From contig JANOMT010000010.1 in the NCBI GenBank assembly GCA_031420415.1, positions 1 through 25,024 on the forward strand: a stretch of 25,024 nucleotides of DNA, given 5' to 3'. A program made the position numbers and the translations under genes. The stretch is from JANYGA01 sp031420415. GTDB taxonomy: Bacteria; Vulcanimicrobiota; Vulcanimicrobiia; Vulcanimicrobiales; Vulcanimicrobiaceae. A model generated the notes under the pieces. It was not told where the DNA came from, ran no database searches, and saw only the letters and a program-made list of their open reading frames with translations. The first letter of the stretch is position 1, and every line of letters begins with the position of its first letter. This document shows positions 1-7,599 of this stretch, piece by piece.

Positions 1-1
1 T

Positions 2-910
2 CGCGTCGGCCTCAAGCCGGGCGATCCGCAGCCCGGCCCGACCCAGAGCCGCTGGCGCGGGCACGAGCTCTATCCCGCGCATTTCGCGCTCACCGACGAA
101 GCGGGCAAGACGTTCTTTCATGTCGATCGTTTCGCTCGCGAGGCAATCGGCATGGGCGCCGCATCGACGGGTAAGCTCGACGTGCGAGCCGACGATTGGT
201 CGCTCGTGGGCTCGCCCGTCGGCGGGGCCGACCGCGAACGAATGACGATGCACGCGCGCGCGCAAACACCGGACGGCATCGATGCGATCGATCTCGTGCA
301 GATGCCGGCAAAGCCACCCGCCATCCACGGCCACGACGGCATCTCTAAAAAGGCGCAGTGCCACAGTTGCGCGTCGCACTATTATTCATACACACGTTTA
401 CAAACGACGGGCACGCTGACGTTTCACGGCAAGAAGCTCGCGGTCGACGGACTCTCGTGGATGGATCATGAGTACGGGTCCGACGAACTCCAACGCGATC
501 AAGCGGGCTGGGATTGGTTCGCTATCCAACTCGATGACAAACGCGAGCTCATGCTCTACCTGCTTCGCCAGAAAGACGGCAGCGTCACGCCGCAGTCCAG
601 CGGCAGCCTCATCAACCCCGATGGCAGCGTCACGTATCTGCCGCGCAAAGACTTCGTCATCGAAAAGACGGCGACGTGGCACTCCCCGCACACGGGCGGC
701 AATTACCCGAGCGGTTGGCGCGTGAAGATCGCGGCGCACCACGTGGATCTCGTCCTCGTGCCGACGGTTGCCGATCAAGAACTCGCGGGAACCTCGACCG
801 GCGTTTCGTACTGGGAAGGCGCCGTCGACGTTCTCGATGCCTCGGGCAAGACGCCGCTCGGCGTCGGGTACGTCGAGATGACCGGCTACGCAGGCGCGAT
901 TTCGCTCTAG
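2..910 (+). CDS. CrtC/AttH lipocalin-like protein, 5'-truncated by window edge
   Basis: The frame is open from base 2, so the gene begins upstream of the window; about 302 residues are visible, ending at TAG 908-910. The first visible part reads like the start of the AttH/CrtC fold, with HFALTD and FFHVDRFAREA. Further on are SHYYSYTRL, a GTLTFHGKKL strand and the family hallmark WMDHEYG near positions 460-480, then WDWFAIQLDD and a C-terminal YVEMTGY. Family knowledge: these are carotenoid 1,2-hydratase (hydroxyneurosporene synthase)-like or AttH lipocalin-like proteins, often secreted and often next to ABC permease genes. A CHSC pair just before the YYSYTR strand is a local oddity. The exact substrate cannot be told; no other carotenoid gene is in the window, so a carotenoid role is not supported. 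Family assignment is fairly secure, function is open. Confidence 0.8.
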   Translation, partial: RVGLKPGDPQPGPTQSRWRGHELYPAHFALTDEAGKTFFHVDRFAREAIGMGAASTGKLDVRADDWSLVGSPVGGADRERMTMHARAQTPDGIDAIDLVQMPAKPPAIHGHDGISKKAQCHSCASHYYSYTRLQTTGTLTFHGKKLAVDGLSWMDHEYGSDELQRDQAGWDWFAIQLDDKRELMLYLLRQKDGSVTPQSSGSLINPDGSVTYLPRKDFVIEKTATWHSPHTGGNYPSGWRVKIAAHHVDLVLVPTVADQELAGTSTGVSYWEGAVDVLDASGKTPLGVGYVEMTGYAGAISL

Positions 911-952
911 CCTCTCCGGGGCGTAAAGAATCGCGTCACGAAAGGCGCGATC

Positions 953-2623
953 ATGCAGTGGATGGCCGATATCTCAGCACCGAGCGATGCCACGCTCGCC
1001 GAAACGTACGCGCGAATCAACGCGAACCTCGACGCCGCGCCGAGCGTCGCCGGATGGCGCGCGTCGTTCGATCGATGGGACGGCGCGCGGCGGACCTGGA
1101 AATCGTGGTCGAACCTCACCAAGTTGCGCTACAGCCAGGACACGCGCCGCGACGATTTCCGCTCGGCTCAAACGGAGCTCGATCGCCGAACGCCCGGTAT
1201 CACATCGCTCGATACCGCGATGAAGCAGCGCTTCCTCGCATCCAACATGCGGCCGGGTCTCGAAGATGCCATCGGCCCGCACGCATTCAAACTCTGGGAT
1301 GCCGACGTGACCACATTCGACGATGCGATCGCGGGCGATCTCGTGCGCGAATCGGAACTCGCGCGCGAATACACGGAGTTGCTCGCCACGGCGACCGTCG
1401 CATTCGACGGCGAAGAACGCAGCCTCGGTGGACTCGGTCGCTATCTCCAAGACGGCGATCGGAGCGTCCGTCACGCGGCCGAGCGTGCACGATGGTCGGC
1501 GTTTTCGCAGTGCTCCGAACGACTCGACGCGATCTTCGGTGACCTCGTTACGACGCGCGATCGTATGGCGCGGACGCTCGGCTTCGCAAATTATATCGAG
1601 CTCGGGTACAAGCGCATGCGTCGCGTCGGTTACGGTTCGGCGGAGGTCGCGAGCTATCGCGATGAAGTCGCGCGCGTCGTCGTGCCGTTCGCACACGATC
1701 TCATCAAGCGTTACGGCGCGGCGGCAGGCTACGATCGTGTCCGCTTCTGGGACGAAACATCGCTCGGCGCCGGAGGCCCGATCGCGCCGCGCGGCGATCG
1801 GCGCTGGACGCTCGATCGCACGCGCGAGGCGCTTGCGGCGATCGATCCCGCACTCGGCGAATTCGTCGACGTCATGCTCGACGGCGATCTGCTCGATGTC
1901 GATAATCGACCGGGCAAAGCACTCGGCGCATATTGCACGATCTTTCCGACGCGCAACGTGCCCTTCGTTTTTGCCAACTTCAACGGGACGCGTGGCGACG
2001 TGCGCACGCTGATGCACGAACTCGGCCACGCCTTTCAAGCATACCGCAGCCGTGACAAAATTGCCGTCGACTACCTAACGCCGACGTACGAATCGGCAGA
2101 GATCCATTCGATGTCGCTCGAGTATCTCTCGTGGCCGCAGATGGAACGGTACTTCGGCGACGATGCCGATGCGTACCGGCGCGAACATCTCCTTGATGCG
2201 ATGCTCTTCTTACCGTACGGCGTCGCCGTCGATCATTTCCAGCATCTCGTCTATGCGAACCCTTCGGCCACGCCCGCCGAGCGACACGTAATGTGGCAGG
2301 AGATGGAACGCCGCTATCTGCCGTGGCGCGACTATGGCGATCTCGCGTATCCCGCGATGGGCGGTCTCTGGCAAGAGAAACGCCACATCTACGTCGCGCC
2401 GTTTTACTACATCGATTACACGCTCGCGCTCTGTTGTGCGCTCCAGTTATGGGTGAAAGCGCAGACCGATCGGAGCACGACGCTCGCCGATTACATCACG
2501 CTCTGCGGTCGTGGCGGCGAGGCATCGTTCGGAACGCTCGTAGCGTCGGCTGGGCTGCGCAATCCCTTCGAACCGGGCGCTCTCGCGGACGTGGTCAGCG
2601 CCGCAAGCGCAGCGTTCGCGTAG
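953..2623 (+). CDS. M3 family oligoendopeptidase (PepF-like) zinc metallopeptidase
   Basis: A 556-residue cytoplasmic peptidase expected to cleave short peptides. The catalytic zinc motif HELGH lies at residues 355-359 within LMHELGHAFQAYRS; E356 is the general base, and a third zinc ligand is expected in the following YESAEIHSMSLE segment. The C-terminal IYVAPFYYIDYTLAL block is typical of the oligoendopeptidase F branch, and the length is close to the family norm of about 560-600. There is no signal peptide. The ATG at 953 follows a GAAAGG-like ribosome site at 940-945; the upstream gene ends 42 bases earlier, so the two may share a transcript. The 3' end overlaps the convergent stalk-protein gene by 29 bases. 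Family call is strong; peptide specificity is unknown. Confidence 0.93.
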   Translation: MQWMADISAPSDATLAETYARINANLDAAPSVAGWRASFDRWDGARRTWKSWSNLTKLRYSQDTRRDDFRSAQTELDRRTPGITSLDTAMKQRFLASNMRPGLEDAIGPHAFKLWDADVTTFDDAIAGDLVRESELAREYTELLATATVAFDGEERSLGGLGRYLQDGDRSVRHAAERARWSAFSQCSERLDAIFGDLVTTRDRMARTLGFANYIELGYKRMRRVGYGSAEVASYRDEVARVVVPFAHDLIKRYGAAAGYDRVRFWDETSLGAGGPIAPRGDRRWTLDRTREALAAIDPALGEFVDVMLDGDLLDVDNRPGKALGAYCTIFPTRNVPFVFANFNGTRGDVRTLMHELGHAFQAYRSRDKIAVDYLTPTYESAEIHSMSLEYLSWPQMERYFGDDADAYRREHLLDAMLFLPYGVAVDHFQHLVYANPSATPAERHVMWQEMERRYLPWRDYGDLAYPAMGGLWQEKRHIYVAPFYYIDYTLALCCALQLWVKAQTDRSTTLADYITLCGRGGEASFGTLVASAGLRNPFEPGALADVVSAASAAFA

Positions 2624-3830
2624 CGACGCTACCGTCGGGCGCAGTCGAGGTAACGCGTACGTCGACGACGCCCGAGCCATGATCGACGACCGCGAGGTCG
2701 GCCTCGAAGAAACCACTCGCATCGGAGGTGGCATCGGTCGTTGTCGAGGCGTCGCTCGAATCGGCGAACCCGAGCCCGGTAGCGCTCGCATTGGCCGATA
2801 GGCGGATGCGCGCGCGCGGACGCGTGTAGCCGCTCACCGCGAATTGGCGCGAACCGACGATCGCGCCGCTGATCGGTTCGAGGCCCCCGATGAAATTCGT
2901 GTCGGGCGACTCCCGCGTCGTGAACGACCACCGTTCCGAGAAGCTTTCGCGATCGGGCGTGCGTCCGACGAGTGATATCTCGTGCGTGCCCGGCGTGAGG
3001 TCGTTCGGCGCGTCGATGGCGAATGCGCGGTCTGAAACGTACGGTCGGATGAGCATCTCGTTGCCGTCGATCGCGATCCGAAACGATGCGGCGTCGATGC
3101 TTTCCGCGAATGTTGCGGAGATCTCCGGGCGGCGTTGTGTGATCGTCGTACGCGGCGCGGGTTCGACGCGCAAGAGACGTAGCGCGATGGGCACGCCCGC
3201 CGGTCGAGGTAAAAGCGACGGAGCCGACGTCGGCGTGATCGCGACAGCGGGTAGAGCGAACGTCGGTGAGGACGTCGGCAGCGCCGTTGGAGCTTCCGTG
3301 CTCGATGCAATCGAGCGTTCGCGAGGGATGAAGCGCGGTGCGGTCACCGCGATGACGCGCAGGGCGGCATCGTAGGCGACTTTCGCGCCAAGCGCCTGGG
3401 CGACGAACCGCAGGGGTACGAACGTGCGGCCGGCGATCACGATCGGCGGCGCATCGAGGCTCTGGATGACGCCATCGACCGTTGCCGATGGCTCGCCGAT
3501 CTGCAAACCGACGGTGTGCGGCCCTGCCGTCGCAGCGATGCGGCCGGCGGTGAAGACGACGGCCGCACCGAGGCGTTCGAAGATGCCGCGTAGCGGCACG
3601 TAGACGCGGCCGTCGCGCGTAAATGCCGGTTGATCGAAGACGATCGCGGTGCCATTGATGACGACTTCCAGATCGCGCATCGGCGCCGCGGCCGGGGTCG
3701 CGCTCGCTCCAGGAATCGGCGACGGCGATGACATCGGCGCTGCGTCGCCGTTGACCGGGATCAGCACCGATGCGATGGCGAGCGATACCGCAAGTGCTAT
3801 GCGGAGTTGTGGGATGCGACGTTCGTTCAA
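2595..3830 (-). CDS. Secreted copper-amine-oxidase-N ('stalk') domain protein with Ig-like repeats
   Basis: I place the start at TTG 3830 because an AGAGGA site sits 8 bases upstream and the protein then opens with a signal peptide (LNERR followed by IALAVSLAIASVLI and a small-residue stretch to about residue 31). The frame stays open further upstream to 3977, but that part would overlap the zinc-ribbon gene and looks non-coding. The mature protein of about 380 residues has a Pro/Ser/Thr linker, then a copper amine oxidase N-terminal domain at roughly residues 55-150 (GRVYVPLRGIFERLGA and GRTFVPLRFVAQALGA). Two beta-rich Ig-like modules follow, the first ending near ERWSFTTRE and the second at the C terminus with VDVRVTSTAPDG. 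Such domains are surface or periplasmic and bind cell wall or other proteins; no oxidase catalytic domain is present. It is last in a minus-strand run, 56 bases after the zinc-ribbon gene. Confidence 0.85.
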   Translation of the reverse strand: MNERRIPQLRIALAVSLAIASVLIPVNGDAAPMSSPSPIPGASATPAAAPMRDLEVVINGTAIVFDQPAFTRDGRVYVPLRGIFERLGAAVVFTAGRIAATAGPHTVGLQIGEPSATVDGVIQSLDAPPIVIAGRTFVPLRFVAQALGAKVAYDAALRVIAVTAPRFIPRERSIASSTEAPTALPTSSPTFALPAVAITPTSAPSLLPRPAGVPIALRLLRVEPAPRTTITQRRPEISATFAESIDAASFRIAIDGNEMLIRPYVSDRAFAIDAPNDLTPGTHEISLVGRTPDRESFSERWSFTTRESPDTNFIGGLEPISGAIVGSRQFAVSGYTRPRARIRLSANASATGLGFADSSDASTTTDATSDASGFFEADLAVVDHGSGVVDVRVTSTAPDGSVATRTLRLRR

Positions 3831-3886
3831 GCGCAGATCCTCTCGAGCGGTCGTGCTAGCAACGCGCGACCGCTCACGATCGTCGG

Positions 3887-4060
3887 CTACGCGGCGCGCG
3901 GGATCGGTTCGATCGTCTCGATGAGCGCGAGTTCGGCCGCCTTGCGGACGCGAAAGTCGAGGTCGCAATCCAAGCACAGCACGCGGACGCCGAGGGTAGC
4001 GCTCGCGGGTTCATCGTGCCATTCGCGGCACTGCGGACATTCGAAAAGCAATTCCAGCAT
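3887..4060 (-). CDS. Small zinc-ribbon protein (57 aa)
   Basis: A 57-residue protein with two cysteine pairs, CPQC at residues 8-11 and CLDC at 29-32, spaced as in a small zinc ribbon. The rest is acidic and helical, ending ELALIETIEPIPRAA. The start at ATG 4060 is chosen because a perfect GGAGGA ribosome site sits 7 bases upstream; the frame also opens earlier at GTG 4102, but that would place the site inside the coding region. It lies between the NFU scaffold gene and the stalk-protein gene on the same strand, with short gaps (63 and 56 bases), which suggests one transcript. I do not recognise a named family. Metal binding is inferred from the cysteines. A link to Fe-S biology through its neighbour is only a guess. 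Confidence 0.7.
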   Translation of the reverse strand: MLELLFECPQCREWHDEPASATLGVRVLCLDCDLDFRVRKAAELALIETIEPIPRAA

Positions 4061-4123
4061 GAGCACATCCTCCGCGTACATGACATCATGCCGGTGTGCC
4101 ACCAGTATGGCACGCGGATGCGA

Positions 4124-4414
4124 TCAGATCTGCTCGACGCGTTCGATTTCGGGACAGCGCGCGACGACGGTCGCTTCGATCGCGCCTTTGAGCGTCGACA
4201 TCGCCATCGCGCATCCACCGCAAGCGCCGACCATCTGCACGAGCGCGACGGGCCCATCGACACGGATCAACCAGACATCGCCGCCGTCGCGGTGGATGCC
4301 CGGTCGAACTTCGTCGAGCGCCGCGTTGATGCGCGCCTCGAGTGTCGGAGTCTCGGTCACGATCGATCTAACCGCATCCGAACGCATTTTCGTTTCGCAC
4401 GCAGTTGAATTCAC
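4124..4414 (-). CDS. NFU-type (NifU C-terminal domain) Fe-S cluster scaffold/carrier
   Basis: A 96-residue single-domain NifU-like protein. It contains the family signature: LDEVRPGIHRDGGDVWLI, then GACGGC with the cluster-binding cysteines at residues 65 and 68, then STLKGAIEATV. Family members hold a bridging 4Fe-4S cluster between two subunits through this CxxC and pass it to target enzymes in the cytoplasm. The GTG at 4414 overlaps the TGA stop of the upstream prenyltransferase gene as GTGA, so translation is probably coupled. ATG 4387 is a possible alternative start but has no ribosome site. The usual residue after CGGC is proline or serine and here is alanine, a mild variation. Domain call is firm; the client proteins are unknown. 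Confidence 0.92.
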   Translation of the reverse strand: MNSTACETKMRSDAVRSIVTETPTLEARINAALDEVRPGIHRDGGDVWLIRVDGPVALVQMVGACGGCAMAMSTLKGAIEATVVARCPEIERVEQI

Positions 4415-5331
4415 GCGCGTAGCCCCGCGAGATATGCGAGAAGCGCATCGAGGGAGACGATGAAGAAAAACGCAACGCCGGAGCCCGCAAGCGCTTCATC
4501 GTCGTAGCCATCAGCTGAGGCGGCGCGCGCGGCGAATCTCCGTGCGAGGCCGATGCCCAGTGGCACGCTCGTCGCTTCCACGAACCCGAGCGCGGGTGGG
4601 GCGCCCGTTGCCATCGCGATCCCGACGGCGACATAGGTAACGACGACGGCGGCGATGCCGTACGCGTACGCTCGCGATGGCCCCGCGCGCACGACGAGAT
4701 TGCGTTTCTCGCCCACGGCATCGGAGGCGAGGTCGGGATACTCGACTGCGAGCATCATCGCGAAGATTGCCGCCGCTCCCGGAAGCGTGCTCGCAAGCGC
4801 GATCCCGAAACCGCCGAGATGCGGTCGCTGTGCCGCGAACGCGCAGAGCGGAACGAGTACCGCGACCACGAGTGCCGTGTCGAGTTCGCCGAGCCCGCGC
4901 GCGAGCAGACGCAGCGGCGGCGCGGAGTACGTCCACGCGAACGCCCCGATCGCAACGGCGATCCACGCGGCGATCGGCGCATGCGCGGCGAGAGCAAGCG
5001 CGATCGCACCCGCACAGCCGACGCTCGCGCAAGCGCCTGCCGCGACGAGTGCGACGCGGGGCGAAAGCGAGCCGTCGACGAGCGCGCCGCTTCCGCCCGA
5101 GTACGGCGTGCGCACGGAACGGACGTCGGCTGCGCGATCGAAATAGTCGTTGGCGTAGTGCGTCATGAGGTGGAACGACGTGATCGTGAATTGCGCGAGA
5201 GCGTAGGCCACGACGTCGAATCGCGCACCAACGGCGTGGGAGATCGCGGTGCCGAACGCTCCGCCAACGAGGCCGCCTGAGAGAAACTTCAGCCGTGAAA
5301 GACGTACGAACGCGAGCACGGCACGGAGCAC
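4411..5331 (-). CDS. menA: UbiA-family prenyltransferase, MenA-like (1,4-dihydroxy-2-naphthoate prenyltransferase)
   Basis: An integral membrane prenyltransferase of about 306 residues with eight or nine hydrophobic segments. The first Mg/diphosphate-binding motif NDYFD lies at residues 61-65 (HYANDYFDRAADV) and is followed by RTPYSGGSGALVDG. The second aspartate-rich region reads YPDLASDAVGEKRNLVVRAG, which resembles the MenA subgroup more than UbiA or chlorophyll synthase. The expected reaction joins a polyprenyl chain to dihydroxynaphthoate to make demethylmenaquinone; no other men or futalosine-pathway gene is in the window, so the substrate is inferred. No ATG exists in the N-terminal part. 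I chose GTG 5331 because the conserved RLSRLKFLSGG region follows directly; GTG 5319 and TTG 5394 are alternatives. First gene of a minus-strand run, divergent from the IclR gene. Confidence 0.82.
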   Translation of the reverse strand: MLRAVLAFVRLSRLKFLSGGLVGGAFGTAISHAVGARFDVVAYALAQFTITSFHLMTHYANDYFDRAADVRSVRTPYSGGSGALVDGSLSPRVALVAAGACASVGCAGAIALALAAHAPIAAWIAVAIGAFAWTYSAPPLRLLARGLGELDTALVVAVLVPLCAFAAQRPHLGGFGIALASTLPGAAAIFAMMLAVEYPDLASDAVGEKRNLVVRAGPSRAYAYGIAAVVVTYVAVGIAMATGAPPALGFVEATSVPLGIGLARRFAARAASADGYDDEALAGSGVAFFFIVSLDALLAYLAGLRA

Positions 5332-5386
5332 GGGCGCGACCGTTCGGATGGGAGCGGGAGCACCCTGCGATTTAAGCGAAACGTCT

Positions 5387-5402
5387 TTTCGCAAGGTGCA
5401 AA
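5387..5402. promoter_or_regulatory. Imperfect palindrome between menA and IclR gene (candidate operator)
   Basis: In the divergent gap, TTTCGCA and TGCAAA flank a 3-base centre (AGG) as an imperfect inverted repeat, directly followed by the direct repeat CAAACTTCAAAC. IclR proteins commonly bind short palindromes next to their own gene, so this is a plausible autoregulatory site. Inference from position and symmetry only. Confidence 0.25.
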
Positions 5403-5437
5403 CTTCAAACAACGACGATCGGCCAAAACTCCGTCGG

Positions 5438-6223
5438 ATGAGCGGGTCGGGCCGCCCGAAAGTGCAGTCCGTCGATCGGACACTCGACGTCCTCGAAGCA
5501 CTCGCCTCACGGCGCGGTGCCACCGGCATCAGCGATCTCGCGCAGATCGTGGGCCTTCATGTGAGCACGGTCCATCGGCTCCTCGCCACGCTCGTCGATC
5601 GCGGATACGTGCGACAAGATCCCGATAGTTCGCGCTATCATCTCGGCTCGCGCGTTTTCACGCTTGCGAACGCAGCCGATCTTCACCTCGATCTGCGCTT
5701 GGTCGCGCGTCCGTATCTCGAGCGCATGATGCGCAATTCCGGAGAGACCGCGAATCTCGTAACGTCGAGCGAGACGGAGGTGATCTACCTCGATCAAGTC
5801 GCGAGCATGCATTTGGTCAAGATGTTTACGGCTCCCGGCATGCGCGCGCCACTTTACTGCACGGGGACGGGCAAGCTGATGCTCGCGCATCGCACGCCCG
5901 ACGATGCCGAAGTCGTGCTCGCAGCGCCGATGAAACGCTACACGCCCAAGACGATCGTCACGCGCGGCGCGCTCGAAACCGAACTGAACCTCATTCGCAA
6001 GAACGGGTTCTGCATCGATAACGAGGAGATGGAAGAAGGCGTGCGTTGTCTCGCGGTCCCGATCTACGACCGACGCAATCTCTGCGTCGGTGCGATCTCG
6101 GTCTCCGGGCCGACGACGCGCATGACGACCGAACGCGTCGATCGGCTCATCCCGACCGCAAAAGCGATCGCGCTCGAACTCTCGCGCCAACTCGGCTTCG
6201 AAACCGCGCTCGTGCAGCCGTAG
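5438..6223 (+). CDS. IclR-family transcriptional regulator
   Basis: A 261-residue regulator with the standard two-domain layout. The N-terminal winged helix-turn-helix spans about residues 8-70 (VQSVDRTLDVLEAL, ISDLAQIVGLHVSTVHRLL, RGYVRQD, YHLGSRVF). The effector-binding domain follows, with the conserved MFTAPGMRAPLYCTGTGKLM stretch, then GFCIDNEEMEEGVRCLAVPI and GAISVSGPTTRM. The length equals the family norm. The ATG at 5438 is used; GTG 5396 in the same frame is possible. The gene diverges from menA and converges on the iron alcohol dehydrogenase gene with only nine bases between stops. IclR proteins often control catabolism of small organic or aromatic acids. Whether it controls either neighbour cannot be told from sequence. 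Confidence 0.93.
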   Translation: MSGSGRPKVQSVDRTLDVLEALASRRGATGISDLAQIVGLHVSTVHRLLATLVDRGYVRQDPDSSRYHLGSRVFTLANAADLHLDLRLVARPYLERMMRNSGETANLVTSSETEVIYLDQVASMHLVKMFTAPGMRAPLYCTGTGKLMLAHRTPDDAEVVLAAPMKRYTPKTIVTRGALETELNLIRKNGFCIDNEEMEEGVRCLAVPIYDRRNLCVGAISVSGPTTRMTTERVDRLIPTAKAIALELSRQLGFETALVQP

Positions 6224-6235
6224 CGCGGCGCGCTA
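6221..6235. terminator. Short palindrome covering both stop codons of a convergent pair
   Basis: TAGCGC and GCGCTA flank GGC in a perfect 6-bp inverted repeat. It covers the TAG of the IclR gene and, on the other strand, the TAG of the dehydrogenase gene. It could fold as a small bidirectional terminator stem, but no T tract follows on either side, so termination is uncertain. Confidence 0.3.
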
Positions 6236-7540
6236 CCAATACGCGAGCGCGCGTGTAAAGAGCGCTTCGAGTTCGTCCGGGCCCGCCGCGCGCGGAGCGT
6301 TGGCAAGCAAACGCTGCTGCGGGAGCGCCCTGTCGCGCAGCGTCGTTGTATCCCGCGCCTCGTAACCGACGCCACCCGTACCGTTGGGCATACCCGTCGC
6401 GCGCATGAGTTCTTCGATGCGCGTCGCGAGGATCTCGCCCGCGTCGCGCGCCGCTGCTCCCGCGATATCGGCACCGAGTAGCCCGGCCGCTTCCAGATGG
6501 CGCCGCGGATTTGCTTCGGCCGTAAAGCGAAAGACCGCGGGTGCGTTGACGACGACGGCCATGCCGTGCGGCACGATCGCTTCGCTTGCGGGATACTCGG
6601 GCGCGCGATACGCGCGCACGGAGCCCGCGACCGCGTACGACATCGCGTGCGGTATATGAACGCCCGCATTGCCGAACCCGATGCCCGCGAGCGTTGCTGC
6701 GAACATCATGCGTTCGCGCGCTTCGGCGTCGCGTGGATCCGTGACCGCGCGAACGATATGGCTGCCAAGGATGCGCATCGCTTCGCGACACGCGAGATCG
6801 GAGAATGGGTTCGCCCCTTGCGAGGTCGGCCGCTGGCTCGGTATCGCGGGTTTTGCGCGTGCGGTATAGGGACGCGCGGTGAAGCTTTCGAGGGCGTGTG
6901 AGAGCACGTCGAAGCCGCTACATGCGACGACGGTTTGCGGGAGACTCATCGTTACGTCGGGGTCGATGATGCCGAGCGTCGGGCGAATGTGCTTCGATAC
7001 GATGCCGGTCTTCGCGTGGTGTGCGAGGTAGTCGAAGATGGCGATGCCCGTGACTTCGGCGCCCGTGCCACACGTCGTGGGGCACGCGATATGCGGTCGC
7101 AAGGGACCCGGGACCGCCTTACCGAGACCGATCGGTGCGTTGACGTACGCATCGAAATCATCGGGAAAGCTCGCATAGAGGTTCGCCGCTTTCGCGGTAT
7201 CGATCGCCGAGCCGCCGCCGACGGAGACGTAGCCGTCGAAATTTCCCGCGCGTGCGAATGCGGCTGCCTCGCCGAACGAGCGGTCCGTCGGCTCGACGTG
7301 CGCGAACGCGAAGAGGGCGACGTCGCATCCGGCCGCGCGGAGCGAGGTTGCGACGGTGTCGACGAACGGCGTTGCCGCGAGCCCGGGATCGGTGACGAGC
7401 ATGACGCGCGTCATGCCGAGATCGCGCGCATCGGCGCCGATTTCGCGCAACGCGCCCGAGCCGTATTTAATGCGCGAGGTATCGACTTCGAACGTGGTGT
7501 CGCCACCGTCGACGAAAGGGTATCCCGCGCAACAGATCAT
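6233..7540 (-). CDS. Iron-containing alcohol dehydrogenase, hydroxyacid-oxoacid transhydrogenase (HOT/ADHFE1) type
   Basis: A 435-residue group III (iron-dependent) dehydrogenase. The N terminus CCAGYPFVDGGDTTFEV matches the opening typical of hydroxyacid-oxoacid transhydrogenases rather than ordinary butanol dehydrogenases. The nucleotide-binding GGGSAIDTAK motif and CPTTCGTGAEVTGIAIFD follow. The metal-binding region includes SGFDVLSHALESF and GVHIPHAMSYAVAG, giving the expected aspartate and histidine ligands. Known HOT enzymes couple oxidation of 4-hydroxybutyrate to reduction of 2-oxoglutarate; the exact substrate here is inferred from similarity. ATG 7540 follows a GGAAAG site. An insertion-like stretch (RAKPAIPSQRPTSQGANPFSD) precedes the final domain, as seen in HOT proteins. 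It diverges from the phosphatase gene over a 59-base gap. Confidence 0.88.
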   Translation of the reverse strand: MICCAGYPFVDGGDTTFEVDTSRIKYGSGALREIGADARDLGMTRVMLVTDPGLAATPFVDTVATSLRAAGCDVALFAFAHVEPTDRSFGEAAAFARAGNFDGYVSVGGGSAIDTAKAANLYASFPDDFDAYVNAPIGLGKAVPGPLRPHIACPTTCGTGAEVTGIAIFDYLAHHAKTGIVSKHIRPTLGIIDPDVTMSLPQTVVACSGFDVLSHALESFTARPYTARAKPAIPSQRPTSQGANPFSDLACREAMRILGSHIVRAVTDPRDAEARERMMFAATLAGIGFGNAGVHIPHAMSYAVAGSVRAYRAPEYPASEAIVPHGMAVVVNAPAVFRFTAEANPRRHLEAAGLLGADIAGAAARDAGEILATRIEELMRATGMPNGTGGVGYEARDTTTLRDRALPQQRLLANAPRAAGPDELEALFTRALAYW

Positions 7541-7560
7541 ACGCGCGCTTTCCAGCGCAA

Positions 7561-7578
7561 GCCAGGTGCGTCCCTGGC
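7561..7578. promoter_or_regulatory. Perfect 6-bp inverted repeat in a divergent promoter
   Basis: GCCAGG and CCTGGC flank a 6-base spacer in the 59-base gap between the divergent dehydrogenase and ppx/gppA genes. A regulator site is plausible, and a leader hairpin before ppx (ATG 7600) is the alternative. No matching copy was found elsewhere in the window by eye. Confidence 0.25.
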
Positions 7579-7599
7579 GCAGGGAGTACGCTCGTTGCG

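Noticed and set aside
974..2038. 354-codon open frame on the minus strand inside the M3 peptidase gene
   Set aside because: Arginine-rich shadow of a GC-rich gene, no domain or ribosome site, and the plus-strand frame carries the full peptidase motifs.
3831..3977. N-terminal extension of the stalk protein to 3977
   Set aside because: It would precede the signal peptide and overlap the zinc-ribbon gene; TTG 3830 with AGAGGA fits better.
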